DNA from: Linum tenue
Taxonomy: Eukaryota; Streptophyta; Magnoliopsida; Malpighiales; Linaceae
Direction of reading: 5' to 3'
DNA length: 64,000 nt
Assembly: GCA_946122785.1 (NCBI GenBank)
Contig: CAMGYJ010000011.1
Location: 40,636,513 to 40,700,512, forward strand
This document shows positions 51,493-62,205 of the stretch, one piece after another; position 1 is the first letter of the stretch, and every line of letters starts with the position of its first letter. The position numbers and the translations under genes are program-made. The notes under the pieces are model-generated. The model had not been told where the DNA came from, ran no database searches, and worked only from the letters and a program-made list of their open reading frames with translations.

Positions 51493-54400
51493 ACTTTCAA
51501 TTATCCCTAATTATAATCCAATAGTTAGTAAAATACGGTACGGGTAAGTTACGTATAAAATACATACAGATATTAAACGTGGTATACGTGTTTTATACGT
51601 GTTTAGTACGGGAGCCATCAAATAAACGGAAATTAAACAGTTTGACAATAATCCGGATACAGAAGTTTTAAACGGATAAAATACGTACAGGTACATATAC
51701 GTGTATTAAATGGAGTATTTACTATTTACTAACTATATTATAATACTCGTATTCATAAACATAATAATCCTAAAATATACCCCAAACCTTCCTTAAGTAG
51801 CCAAGGTCCCCAAATATAACATATTCCATGTAGTAAGTAATAATCCCCACTGAAGCTATATATGACGTTGATGAATCCTTGGTGTTGAACTGTTGATGAA
51901 TCCTGCGGGTCCGCAAAAGAAGAATGACAGTGGTGCAAACTAAAAATTCTTATGCAACAATAATTTATTGCAACTTTAATTAGTAACGAGCATATATTAT
52001 GTGGTCCATTATGGTGTTTTGTTCGTATTATACTATTATTAGCCTAAAATTAATTACACTTTTGTTAGTAGTATTGACTTGAGAATATGATATTGACTGA
52101 AAAGAGATATATAACAGTCAACATCCCATTTATTCGAGGGTGTTTTAATTATACATACACAAATTAGACCTATTTGTAGAACTTTAAAAGTTTAGGTACT
52201 AAAATGTGATACACAAAAGTTTAGGTACTGAAATTTAATGTTCCATCAATACTTTGAGGACTTATATGCCCAAAAAATAAATTTATTTTACAAATCTAAA
52301 GATCTATTAAGTTTAGGTACCGAACTGTAATTTGCATAGTTGGAAGGCGAGTGAAAAATAAAACAAAGAGTAAGTAGATGATGGAAAGGTTTTGACCAAA
52401 TCTTTTAGTTGGCCGTCAATACAACAATCAATCATTTTCACTGTAGAAATTTATTGACACTTGCTTATGTAGATGTCGCATATTTTGTTACATGTAATGT
52501 AGTTAGTGGAAGTTTGTTTAGTACCCCGTAAATGTACTAAATGAGCTTATAAAATCGCTCTTGCAATATTTTAGAGTCGTCTCTCTTTCATAATTTATTT
52601 AGTTTCACGTAATGAGCAAATATAGAATGGTCTAATCTTCTCCTACACTTGAGTGGTACAACATCTTGTATGCTACAAACTAATTAAATTTATACTTTTA
52701 CGTTATGGTGGATTGGATTCATGGATTGGTGCAAAAGGATTTGTGAATTAGATTTATGGATTCAAGTGAAATCTAAACATTGGACCAATATGTAAATTTT
52801 AAAAAATTGTAGGTACGAAAATCTCATAAAATTTAGATACCAAAACATAATTGTTCAATGATTTTACATTAAAAACAAATTTGGGGTATCGAAATGTAAA
52901 ATGTACATTATAGTGATTTAGTTGTAATTTAATTAAATTTAGAGTATCAAAATGTAAAATATATAGCCGCCCAATCAGCTTGCGAGTTTAGGCAACAATA
53001 ACCTCACTTATGCTTTATATATATTGATTAACAATGCATACTTATCAGTTCCTGAGAAGTGTTGGCTTCGTTCATTGTTTGTAACTTTTGTCCACAAACA
53101 CTGCTCGAAAAATATAAATACAGTTTAACTCAAGAATGTTGCATAGCCAAAGTTCGCTCAATTATATCCCATACAATGCATACCTTTGAGCACGTATGGA
53201 CAACAATTGTATTTAAACATACGAAGCGGAGGTAGAGTGACACGTTCCACACCAAGCATGGCCACAAACAACCAAGGTGCGAGTGACCTAAAAGGAAATG
53301 GAAGAAAACACAGTAGTACAGGATAGCAAAACTCTTATGAAACAGTAACTTTCTTATAGCAAAGGGAGGCGGATAGACTTGTTCTTCATCTTCTTCCACA
53401 CAGAAGACGAAACTCTGGAAAAACTTCCCCCTGCGAAGCTTCCTGCTAGGAGCTTTTTCTTCTTCCCCTTCCTGACAACTTCCTTCTCCTCATTTCCACT
53501 TCTTACTTCTTCTTGAGCCCACACATAGGAAAACCAGACAGAAAAAGAGGGAACAAAGACCCTGAAAAATCAACATTTGTTTCTTTTTTAGAAGCACGAA
53601 AAGAAACATAGTCAATAACAATAATACAAACACAATCCTAAAATCACCAAAAACAACATAAAAGAAGTTAAATGAGGAAACAGACAAGGCGGCAGCAAGC
53701 TTCCAAATGCTAGGTGAAGAGGCAGAATCATCCACAAATCTTGGACAATAAGGTTGGCAATCAACTTACTACTATCATTCATCACGATCATTTTATATCA
53801 TCTCTATTCTCTAGTCCTACATTTCTTCGACAAATTAGTTGCAAGAGTTCTAAAACTCAAATCATTCCAAATTACCCCAAATATGTAAACCGACACATTT
53901 CCTTTCGGCAAAACCAGAAACCACCATAAAGAAACTCTCCAAAATCGAACTCACAATGTAACACCCACCATTTTCCAGAGTCGAACTCACCATGACAACA
54001 ACCAAATCCCCATTTTCAGCATTCCATCATACCATAAACAAACAATTTCCAGCCTTGCAAGCGACCAACACACACAACCATTACAAAACCCCAAATTCCA
54101 TAATCACATACAACAGCAGCAGATACTTCATGAATACCATGGATTCCATTATCAAATCACCCCCCAACATAGAAACACATCAGGCAGAGTTCTAAAACCA
54201 TATAGCTACTATAGTCTACATTCTAGAGTTGTCCATAGAGACACAAGATTGCATACCATCTAACTAATTCCTTTCCCTTTCTCATTCAAAGAGATCACAA
54301 ACAAACCTTGTGTTTTAATCCCTTTTACTTTTTCTAGTAAAGGACATTAGCTTAGACTAAAACATCAACCTTAATCCCAAAAACTTACCAAAACAAAACT
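51493..54400. other. Long AT-rich intergenic stretch
   Basis: No gene is supported. 51530-51715 is rich in TACGT/ATACGTGT words, possibly an eroded element. 52150-52960 has several copies of TTTAGGTAC(T/C)(A/G)AAAT-like text (52170, 52210, 52310, 52835, 52930), a degenerate dispersed repeat. ORFs on the minus strand at 53130-53735 are hydrophobic, Phe/Val/Leu-rich and lack any family resemblance; I take them as chance. Confidence 0.45.
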
Positions 54401-55150
54401 CTAACTCTTGTCATTGTCGTCGCCGGCAAAACACAGAGCTGCCGGCAGCGACCCTCTTCTTCCTTTCGCCTCCATGATCGAAGTTGCCAAAATCCAAAAA
54501 TACCCTACAAATTAGTCCGAACCCCCAAACCCAAAGAAAAACAAATAAAAGTTAGAATCATCAAGTGAAACAAAAGATGCCTACCAAATCCAATTTCCAG
54601 TCGCTCGGTTCTAATGACGCCAGGCAACGCCGACGGATCCCTGAGCTATCGGCACCCCCTAATTCTCTTTTCCACTCTAAAATCGAAAACCCATAAAATA
54701 TAAGCGAGTGACAGTTCCTGTGAACCCGCAAACCAAAACAAACAAAAAAAAAACCTAAAATAACTTACCATAGGGCAACCACCCTGCCGCCATCATCTTC
54801 GTCGCCGGCGAGATCCGGGAACGACGCCGACGACTCCCTTTCTTCTATTTCTTCGACCAAACCCAAAACCAAGAAAAAGCAATTAAAACTTTAAATTCCC
54901 CAAATACCCAACAATCAAACCTTAAAATCAACATGCAAATAGAAACATTACCTCATGTCTCCGCTGCCGTCTCGTCGTCATCGACGGGGTTTGATTGCCA
55001 TCACCCTCGTTGTCTTCTTTTTTTTTCCTCTGGCCATTAGCAGAAAGACAGCAAGGAAGAAAGACGAGGACGAGCGACGGTTTTGGCTTTGCCGCCGTCA
55101 GTCCCCTTCTGTTTTTCCCTTCGGAGAGGAGAGAGGAGAGAACGAGAGAG
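54401..55150 (-). repeat. Series of GC-rich islands, each ending in a donor-like GTAAG on the minus strand
   Basis: Four islands with GCCGGCGACG/CGCCGACG words (about 54418-54475, 54590-54655, 54770-54840, 54955-55000), spaced about 170-185 bp and separated by A-rich text with AAACCCA(T)AAA. Read on the minus strand each is followed by GGTAAG, GGTAGG or GGTAAT. It looks like a diverged tandem repeat of a 5' exon/intron unit, but no protein family is recognised. Confidence 0.4.
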
Positions 55151-55608
55151 ATCAGAGCGGCTTAGAGCTGACAATGGGTCGGGTTGAGTCGGGTTTTGCC
55201 AAACCCAAACCCATGGGTTTATCTTTGAAAAAAACAGGGGTAAATCCCATTGGGTTTGAAAAACTCAAACTCAACCCAACCCTCATGTCTCCGCTGCCGT
55301 CTCGTCGTCATCGACGGGGTTTGATTGCCATCACCCTCGTTGTCTTCTTTTTTTTTTCCCTTCTCGCCATTAGCAGAAAGACAGCAAGGAAGAAAGACGA
55401 GGACGAGCGACGGTTTTGGCTTTGCCGCCGTCAGTCCCCTTCTGTTTTTCCCTTCGGAGAGGAGAGAACGAGAGAGATCAGAGCGGCTTAGGGCTGGCAA
55501 TGGGTCGGGTTGAGTCGGGTTTTGCCAAACCCAAACCCATGGGTTTATCTTTGAAAAAAACAGGGGTAAATCCCATTGGGTTTGAAAAACTCAAACTCAA
55601 CCCAACCC
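54951..55608. repeat. Tandem duplication of ~330 bp spanning the edge of a hAT MITE
   Basis: 54951-55280 and 55281-55608 are nearly identical. Visible differences are TTTCCTCTGGCC versus TTCCCTTCTCGCC, a 7-bp GAGAGGA indel, and AGAGCTGACAATGG versus AGGGCTGGCAATGG. Each copy contains a GC-rich block followed by the first ~120 bp of the hAT MITE, so the duplication happened after the MITE inserted. Confidence 0.95.
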
Positions 55609-56186
55609 TTGGGTATCCGTGGGTTCATGGGTACCCACGGGTTTTGTCGTAAAAAATTTACAATTATAAGTTCTTATCAAAATTAAAATCAAATATCAAT
55701 CTCTCAATACAAATTATCCATATATAAAACACAATTCTAGAAAATTCAAGCAAATCACAAATTAACTATACAAATTGTTCAACACCAATCTAGAAAACTC
55801 AAGAAAATTGAAGCAAATCACAAATTATCCATAAATAACATGTTTAATTGAAAGTTTCTTTCTTGCAATTAAGTTTCTTTATTCTCCACTCCACTCCATA
55901 ACATCAACTTCATTCTACACAATTAAAAATAAAAAATTAGACATGTCTCCACAAACATAAATAAGAATAGTTGGTTAGAATATTAAATATACCGAAAAAA
56001 TTAATTATATGAGTGGGCGGGTACTCACGGGCCGGGTTACCTAAACTCAAACCCAACTCAACCCGGTGAATAGTGAACGTGTTTAAACCCAAACCCGGCC
56101 CAAAACCCATCAACACGGATTTTACCCGCGTTGACCGGGTTGGGTCGGATGGGTACCCCGTGGGTTCGGGTTTTGTAGCCATCCCT
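55490..56186. mobile_element. hAT-type MITE, copy B of the family at 7.6 kb
   Basis: AGGGCTGGCAATGGGTCGGG...GTTTTGTAGCCATCCCT with flanks AGCGGCTT (55482-55489) and AGCGGCTA (56187-56194), seven of eight bases equal. The core from 55640 is colinear with 7790-8130 (CAATCTCTCAATACAAATTA, CTAGAAAACTCAAGAAAATT, TTAGACATGTCTCCACAAAC). Non-coding. Confidence 0.9.
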
Positions 56187-56278
56187 AGCGGCTATGGTTA
56201 AGCTTTTACCCCTAAAATTGTGTTCATATACCTCTCCGCATCTGACCGTTTTGCCCCTGCCATATTCAACAAAAATGC

Positions 56279-56287
56279 AAAAAAATA
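56279..56287. repeat. MULE target-site duplication AAAAAAATA, left copy
   Basis: Repeated exactly at 61346-61354. Low complexity, but correct length (9 bp) and exact position at both termini. Confidence 0.85.
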
Positions 56288-56589
56288 GGCAAAATACACC
56301 CCATAGCAACAAGCCCACACAACTATCCACTTTGTGCCAACAATAGCCAAATTTTGAAAAATACTGAACAATAACCATGTTTTTTAAACTTGAGTGCACG
56401 ATATAGCCATTTCCTTTAAATTATATAACGCCTTTAACCTCTCCGTCAGTTTAGTGGACGGGATGCTTATGTGGTTGCCACATGTTCGACACCTATTTTC
56501 CACATGGACGAACTATTTCCACCTAATTACCACGTCATTATCTAAAAACCTTATCCTATAAAAATAATCCCAAACCTCCCCTGCTGCGA

Positions 56590-57230
56590 ATCCCTTTTCA
56601 CAAGTTCTAATTTCCCCTCTTCTTCGCTAGGGTTCCGACTCGATCGCTCCGTCGCAGAGCCTTGTTTTCTCTCCAGTCCAGCTCGATCTATTTCCCCCCG
56701 ACATCTCTCCCCCCGACGACGCCTCTTTCCTAAGACGTTTTCCTACCCCGACGACGCCCCTCTCCCTCGACCTTTCTCCCCAGACGACGCCTCACTTCCC
56801 CTCGACCTTTCTTCCTAGACGACGCCTCACTCCCCCGACTTCTCTCCCAAGACGTTTCTCTCCCCGTCGATGCCCCTCCCTCTCGACAACAATTTCAATC
56901 ATTTCATAGAGGACTCGGAGTGGCAAATCGGTGAAGGTCGGCAATTCGGGTTCAACAAGTGTGAACAATTCAGGGCTCGTCCGTTGCACGCATAAACACC
57001 TTGTGTCCTTCAAACCTTCGGAACTGATCTGAATCCAGGCCGACAATTCTACGGTTGTCCTTATTAGAAGGTAACAGAACGCTATTTGGATGACTCATTT
57101 GGTTCGAAGCATATATGTGATGATTACGGATGGTTTGCCAATGCAGGATTCGAAGAAGAACTACGGTTGTTTTAGGTGGGTAGGAGAACACAATTCTGAA
57201 GCTGGAAGAAAGTAAAAAATGAGCAGAGTG
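56590..57230 (+). pseudogene. GRF-type zinc-finger gene fragment inside the MULE
   Basis: 56610-56890 is a C-rich leader. Exon-like sequence reads TDLNPGRQFYGCPY at about 57026-57067, the core of the GRF zinc finger (NPGRxFYGCP), with an in-frame TAG right after it. A GT...AG intron fits at 57071-57146 (AAG|GTAACA...AATGCAG|GATTC), after which the frame continues DSKKNYGCFRWVGE, the second half of the finger (CGFFxWxDE in intact relatives), and ends at a stop by 57213. The upstream half of the finger is damaged by a stop. GRF fingers bind single-stranded nucleic acid in known proteins. Whether this was captured from a host gene or belongs to the MULE lineage cannot be told here. Confidence 0.6.
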
Positions 57231-58188
57231 CAAGGCCGAGAGGATGAAGAAAGAAAAACAACAGGTGGCTGAAGAATGTAATGGCGGTTCATGATGCTAT
57301 GTTAGTTGAGACTAGGAGTATCAAAACTAATGTCAAGCTGAATCGATATATGTTGACTATTTTATTGATCGTGAATGTAATGGTGCATGTAGTCATCTAT
57401 AGTATGGAGTAGGAGTAGTAAGGTAGTTCTGGTTGTAATGTGGAACACTCGCAGTTGTAATCAAAGGAATGGAAGAATTTGAATGCAAGATCAATATTAT
57501 CATCCTTTAGCATTCCTTGAAATCAACATTGATCAAGCGGACACATGTTCCTGATTACACCTAAAGAACATAATGCAAACTTCTTAAAACTACATTGTAC
57601 CTAAAGAACATGTTCTTGATTACACCTAAAGAACATAATGCAAACTTCAGTTGTCATCAGCATACGACCAAGTGAGTACATGTCATAAGGATGTTCTCAT
57701 GTTCCTGATTAAACTTACATAACCGATTGTAGAGGGGGTGAAGGTCCACTCTCTCGCACCATTACATGAGCCATCCAAAATACACCCCAAATACCATTAC
57801 ACAAAAAAACATGGCTCATGTAACATATATAATTGTCGTCTAAGGCTGAGATGGTGGGGGCTGACTTCCTTGCAGCTCTACCGCAGTTGCTTGAACAGCT
57901 CTAGGTTGTTGAGATGGACTAGCTCTAACAGCTCTTGCACCTCCATTAAGCTTAAATAACAACACCAAGGTAATTAAGTTGACAAACATGAAATTGAATA
58001 GTATAAGTGGTTACAAGTAGAGGTATTAAGATGTTATACTAACTCGTACATAATGGTTTCCGGTTCTCTCATTCACATAAAACCCACCCAGTCATTGCAA
58101 CACGCAACTCCCTTTGTATTGTTCTTCAATCAGCAACATTCAGTCTCACATCCTACAGGAGACATTAATCTAGTGTTCAATATATTCG
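57231..58188. other. MULE internal non-coding sequence with a short direct repeat
   Basis: No gene. The phrase CTGATTACACCTAAAGAACA with ATAATGCAAACTTC occurs twice (about 57551-57592 and 57613-57649), with further partial copies around. Confidence 0.5.
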
Positions 58189-60160
58189 TTAAAACTCTGC
58201 ATCCATACATTTAAGTTCAATTACCTGTATCCCATTCCCTGTATTCAGAGGACAAGTCCTCGCATTGTGATTAGAGTGTCCACATTTTAAACAATGATAT
58301 ACTCTCTTTCGTCCTTGAGTGTTGCCAGCATCTTGTGGTGCAACTCGTTTTCCTCTAACTCTTGTATTATCTGCAGCAAACATTGCATCAATCAATTTTC
58401 TAATACAATAACAAAATTAAGTTAACAAATAGGCAATGCAATCTCAATCTCACCACTGGTTGGTAAACAACGGGTTTCTTGCATGATCTAGCATTGTGAC
58501 CCTCCCCACCTCGCATAGTCAATTCTTCACCATGCCTTGTGGCTCTTGTTTCAAACTCAATTGCTGCCATCCTCTTGTTCTTCTTTGGTCTGCCGGGCAT
58601 GGATATGCTCTTAGGAGGGTGAACAAGATAGCTTGAAGCTTCAGGCCACACTTGTCTGCATCCAAACAAGGAATTCCATTCTTGTATGCTCTGGATACCG
58701 TGCTGGTATGGTAAAAGGAGTGCACGTAATCAACCACTTCTAGCCTACAATGTGTGATGGCAGAAATGGCATGGCAGCAAGGTATAACTCTTAGCTCCCA
58801 ATAACCACAAGTGCAAGTGCATCCTAGAAGATCTAGAATGTACCCATCACCCCCAATTTTGACTTCACACTTAGCAAACATGGTCTGTATGGCAACACAT
58901 AACCTGGCAAATTCCTTCTCTTTCTCCACATGTTTCCTGATTCTTGGACACAAGACATCTGCGATCTCTCCCAACATCTTGTACTTGATCAAGACTCTGT
59001 CCATCATATATCCCCTAATGCCCTCCAACATATCTATAATACGAAACCCTCTATACTTGACAATGCTTTTGTTCCACGTCTTGCATATATTGCTCTCAAC
59101 AGAGTTACATTTAGGAACCATTGACAAGAATGCATGACAGAATCTAGTTGGTTCAGCAGCCATGAAATATGTATATGGAGTAGTAACATAACCTGTACCT
59201 TCAATGGACTACATTTCCGAAGTTGCCTTCTTCCACTCCACTTCGTTGCACGCATATACAACCCTCCAAAACTGCTTTCGAACTCAATCAGTTTTGTGCT
59301 TTTCCTTCCAGTTGGAAAACACATGGCGAGCACATTTGCGACGTTCAACTTCAACCAAGATCTCATGAATGGCCCCAACTAAACCCTGCAATGAAACAAA
59401 TTGGTCAGTTTTTCGCACACATATTATGACAGAATATTGGATTACTCGAAGGTAAAGAACCACGAAATCATACCTTCTGTTGGTCTGATATAACTGTCCA
59501 CCCCCTGCCATCCAAAATATAAAGATCTTGAGCTAGATTTCGCACAAACCATGACCAAGAATTGCGGTTCTCTCCCTCAACCACGACCGAAGCAATCGGA
59601 AACATCTTATTATTCCCATCTTTACCCACATATGTGAGGAGCATGCCCTTAACCTCCCCTAGAAAACAACCATCCAAACCAAACATTGGTCCAAAGCCCT
59701 CTATAAAACCCTTCCTCAATTTAGAAAAACTTACATAAAAGCTCTGAAAGTAACACTTGTCACCACTTGGATGAGCCTCAACTTCTAAATGGAAACACCC
59801 CATTTCATCATGTTTCTTTAACTCAGCGACGTAGCTCCTTAACTTCTTATACTCTTCGACCAAAGAACCACTCAAGAGCCCTATAGCCTCCACCTTTGCC
59901 CTCTAACAGGTTCTCCTCTTAACCTCCATGTTGTGTTTTAACTTGAGCTCATCAACGATTTGGTCCGGTGCCCATTCAGGATTAATCCTGAATCGCTCTA
60001 GCATATCTTTTGCTATCCACTTCACAGTTAATTGGTTAACTTGAAGCTGCCTTGAACACGAGTGTGGTTCCCCAACTTTCCTCACCATGAAACTTTGATC
60101 CTTCGTAAACCAGCTTTCATATAGTCGCCACTGCAGATGGGTGCCTTATACTTGACCTCC
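58189..60160 (-). pseudogene. MURA-like MULE transposase (DDE core, SWIM finger, zinc knuckles)
   Basis: Minus strand from about 60120: LYESWFTKDQSFMVRKVGEPHSC and VKWIAKDMLERFRINPEW, an in-frame stop at about 59905, then the MULE catalytic core: GPMFGLDGCFLGEVKGMLLT with the first Asp, MFPIASVVVEGENRNSWSWF, and WTVISDQQK with the second Asp (59700-59475). A phase-0 intron at 59386-59473 (AAG|GTATGA...TTGCAG|GG) splices exactly into GLVGAIHEILVEVERRKCARHVF. A stop follows HKTD. Downstream: FLSMVPKCNSVESNICKTWNK, a SWIM finger CTCTCGYWELRVIPCCHAI (about 58790), a frameshift, MPGRPKKNKR, and two CCHC-like knuckles, the second (CLKCGHSNHNARTC) in a separate exon at 58189-58395. About three stops and two frameshifts. 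Confidence 0.9.
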
Positions 60161-61200
60161 CGCCTGGTCAAATTAGTCCTCAACCACCTAACACTTGCCC
60201 CAGCTGCAGCAAAATGTTGGATTATGGCATCTTTGAACTGGTCCGGACTCTCAAACTTCAGTTTCACCACAAATTGTAGGGCCTTGTGGTCACAAGTAAA
60301 GTCATAATAATGTGGAGCATCATCATAAGGTTCACCACCGTTCTCATCAGACAAGTTGGGACACACATTATCGGAATTCTCGGACATCCTATAACTTGAA
60401 TGATTCGAACCCTCTTCGCCACATTGCTCAGGCTGAGATAGATGTTGGTTGGAAAGGGAACAATTTGATGGAGAATTCCCTCATTGAATCCCTTCTTCCT
60501 CTTATTCCCTGCAACTTCATTGGCTGCCTCATCGCCTCCTTCCTCCTCACTTTCTGAAGACAAATCCTCAAAATCATCTAACTGCTCCACCTCTTCACCA
60601 CCTAACACTTGCCTGGTCAAATTACTCCTCAACCACCTAACACTTGCCCCAGCTGCAACAAAATGTTGGATTATGGCATCCTTGAACTGGTCTGGACTCT
60701 CAAACTTCAGTTTCACCACGAATTGTAGGGCCTTGTGGTCACAAGTCAAGTCATAATAATGTGGAGCATCATCGTAAGGTTCACCACCGTTCTCATCAGA
60801 CAAGTTGGGACACACATGATCAGAATTCTCGGACAGCCTATAACTTGAATGATTCGAACCCTCTTCGCCACATTGCTCAGGCTGAGATAGATGTTGGTTG
60901 GAAAGGGAACAATTTGATGGAGAATTCCCTCATTGAATCCCTTCTTCCTCTTATTCCCTGCAACTTCATTGGCTGCCTCATCGCCTCCTTCCTCCTCACT
61001 TTCTGAAGACAAATCCTCAAAATCATCTAACTGCTCCACCTCTTCACCACCTAACACTTGCCTGGTCAAATTACTCGTCAACCACCTAACACTTGCCCCA
61101 GCTGCAACAAAATGTTGGATTATGGCATCCTTGAACTGGTCCGGACTCTCAAACTTCAGTTTCACCACGAATTGTAGGGCCTTGTGCTCACAAGTCAAGT
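60160..61200 (-). repeat. 449-bp tandem repeat of the transposase N-terminal region (2.3 copies)
   Basis: TCATAATAATG...recurs at 60302, 60751 and 61200, exactly 449 bp apart. Each unit encodes, on the minus strand, PYDDAPHYYD and ALQFVVKLKFESPDQFKDAI (the MULE N-terminal domain), VRWL, then an acidic stretch (EQLDDFEDLSSESEEEGGDE) and NKRKKGFNE. 449 is not a multiple of 3, so the repeats are out of frame with each other; only the copy nearest the core can have been the authentic one. Confidence 0.92.
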
Positions 61201-61354
61201 CATAATAATGGAACCGTTAGCCTAGTCAACAATTCAAGTTCGCCCGTTAAAGTATTAGATGGAATGACTATTTCTCTGTATTTTTCAAAATTTGACTATT
61301 GTTGGCACAAAGTGGATAGTTGTGGCTATGAGAGTGTATTTTGCCAAAAAAATA

Positions 61355-61750
61355 TTCCTCTGCTTATTCGAACCTTTATTCTCCGGCTTCAAAACATTAG
61401 CAATGAATTTGTCGGCCAGTTATACTAACTACTTAACAATATCTAATTCAATAACCCACAAAATCTTACCATTCTTGATAAAGTTTGATATGAAAATCAC
61501 TAATCAATATATTGTGATTAGAATCAACCGTTTAAATACGGAGTAGAACTAATTTGCCTCCAAATACGTATTACATGTCCTCCTATTATGTCGTATTAAT
61601 TATTCATCTAGTTTCAATTTTTTTTCAAAATGAATAATTTAATATGAAACCACATATCAATAGAACATGTGTGTTTTATTATATTCTAATTTCCCCTCCA
61701 ATTACTCAATTACCAATATATATTTTATAAAAATTTCAAATTATTATCTT
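61355..61750. other. AT-rich spacer, nothing recognised
   Basis: No feature could be supported. Confidence 0.5.
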
Positions 61751-61754
61751 AATA

Positions 61755-62205
61755 ATGATCAATAGATAGTGTGAAGATCACACTTCAAATCACACTTTTT
61801 AACCGAACTACGTGGACTTTGATCTCGACTACTCAGGTACGTAGGCAAACAAATAGGTTCGAGTCCAACTAATAAATTTCTCACCTTAAATCACAAATAC
61901 CAAATGACATCTATTAAATAAGAAAATCAATTATTATCGTGATCACGTATCAACAGAAAGGTGTTAAGATCCCCTTTCTAAAATCTATCAACTTTATCGA
62001 ACTACACGAACTTTGATCCCAACTACTCAGTTACACAAGCAACCAATAGAACGGAGTCTGACTAACAAAATTTCTGAACAATTAACATGCAAGCATTGAC
62101 ATTTCAAATCAATCAATTACAATCGAACTATGTGGACTTTGATCACGAATACTCGGGTACGTAGGCAACTAATAGGTTCAATTCCAACTAATAAAAAACT
62201 CTTTA
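61755..62205. repeat. Three diverged copies of a CGAACTACGTGGACTTTGAT-type repeat
   Basis: The word CGAACTA(C/T)(G/A)(T/C)G(G/A)ACTTTGATC, followed by ACTACTC(A/G)G(G/T)TAC(G/A)(T/C)A(G)GCAAC and an AATAG(G/A)TTC(G)A(G)TCCAACTAA tail, occurs at about 61802, 61988 and 62124. Spacing is unequal (about 186 and 136 bp). No coding meaning was recognised. Confidence 0.75.

Larger units (their letters stand above)
56288..61345 (-). mobile_element. Mutator-like element (MULE) with a decayed MURA-type transposase
   Basis: 5,058 bp. The termini GGCAAAATACAC and GTGTATTTTGCC open inverted repeats of about 80-90 bp that share ACAACTATCCACTTTGTGCC and AACAATAG(C/T)CAAATTTTGA. The interior holds a transposase pseudogene on the minus strand and a GRF zinc-finger fragment on the plus strand. 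The structure is complete at both ends, so the element moved as a unit, but the transposase is now broken. Confidence 0.92.

Noticed and set aside
53130..53735. Hydrophobic minus-strand ORFs as small membrane proteins
   Set aside because: Composition-driven (T-rich on minus strand), no conserved motif, no linked exon structure that I could support.
55219..55500. 93-residue minus-strand ORF as the 5' exon of a host gene
   Set aside because: It runs from the GC-rich block into hAT MITE sequence within a tandem duplication; no family resemblance.
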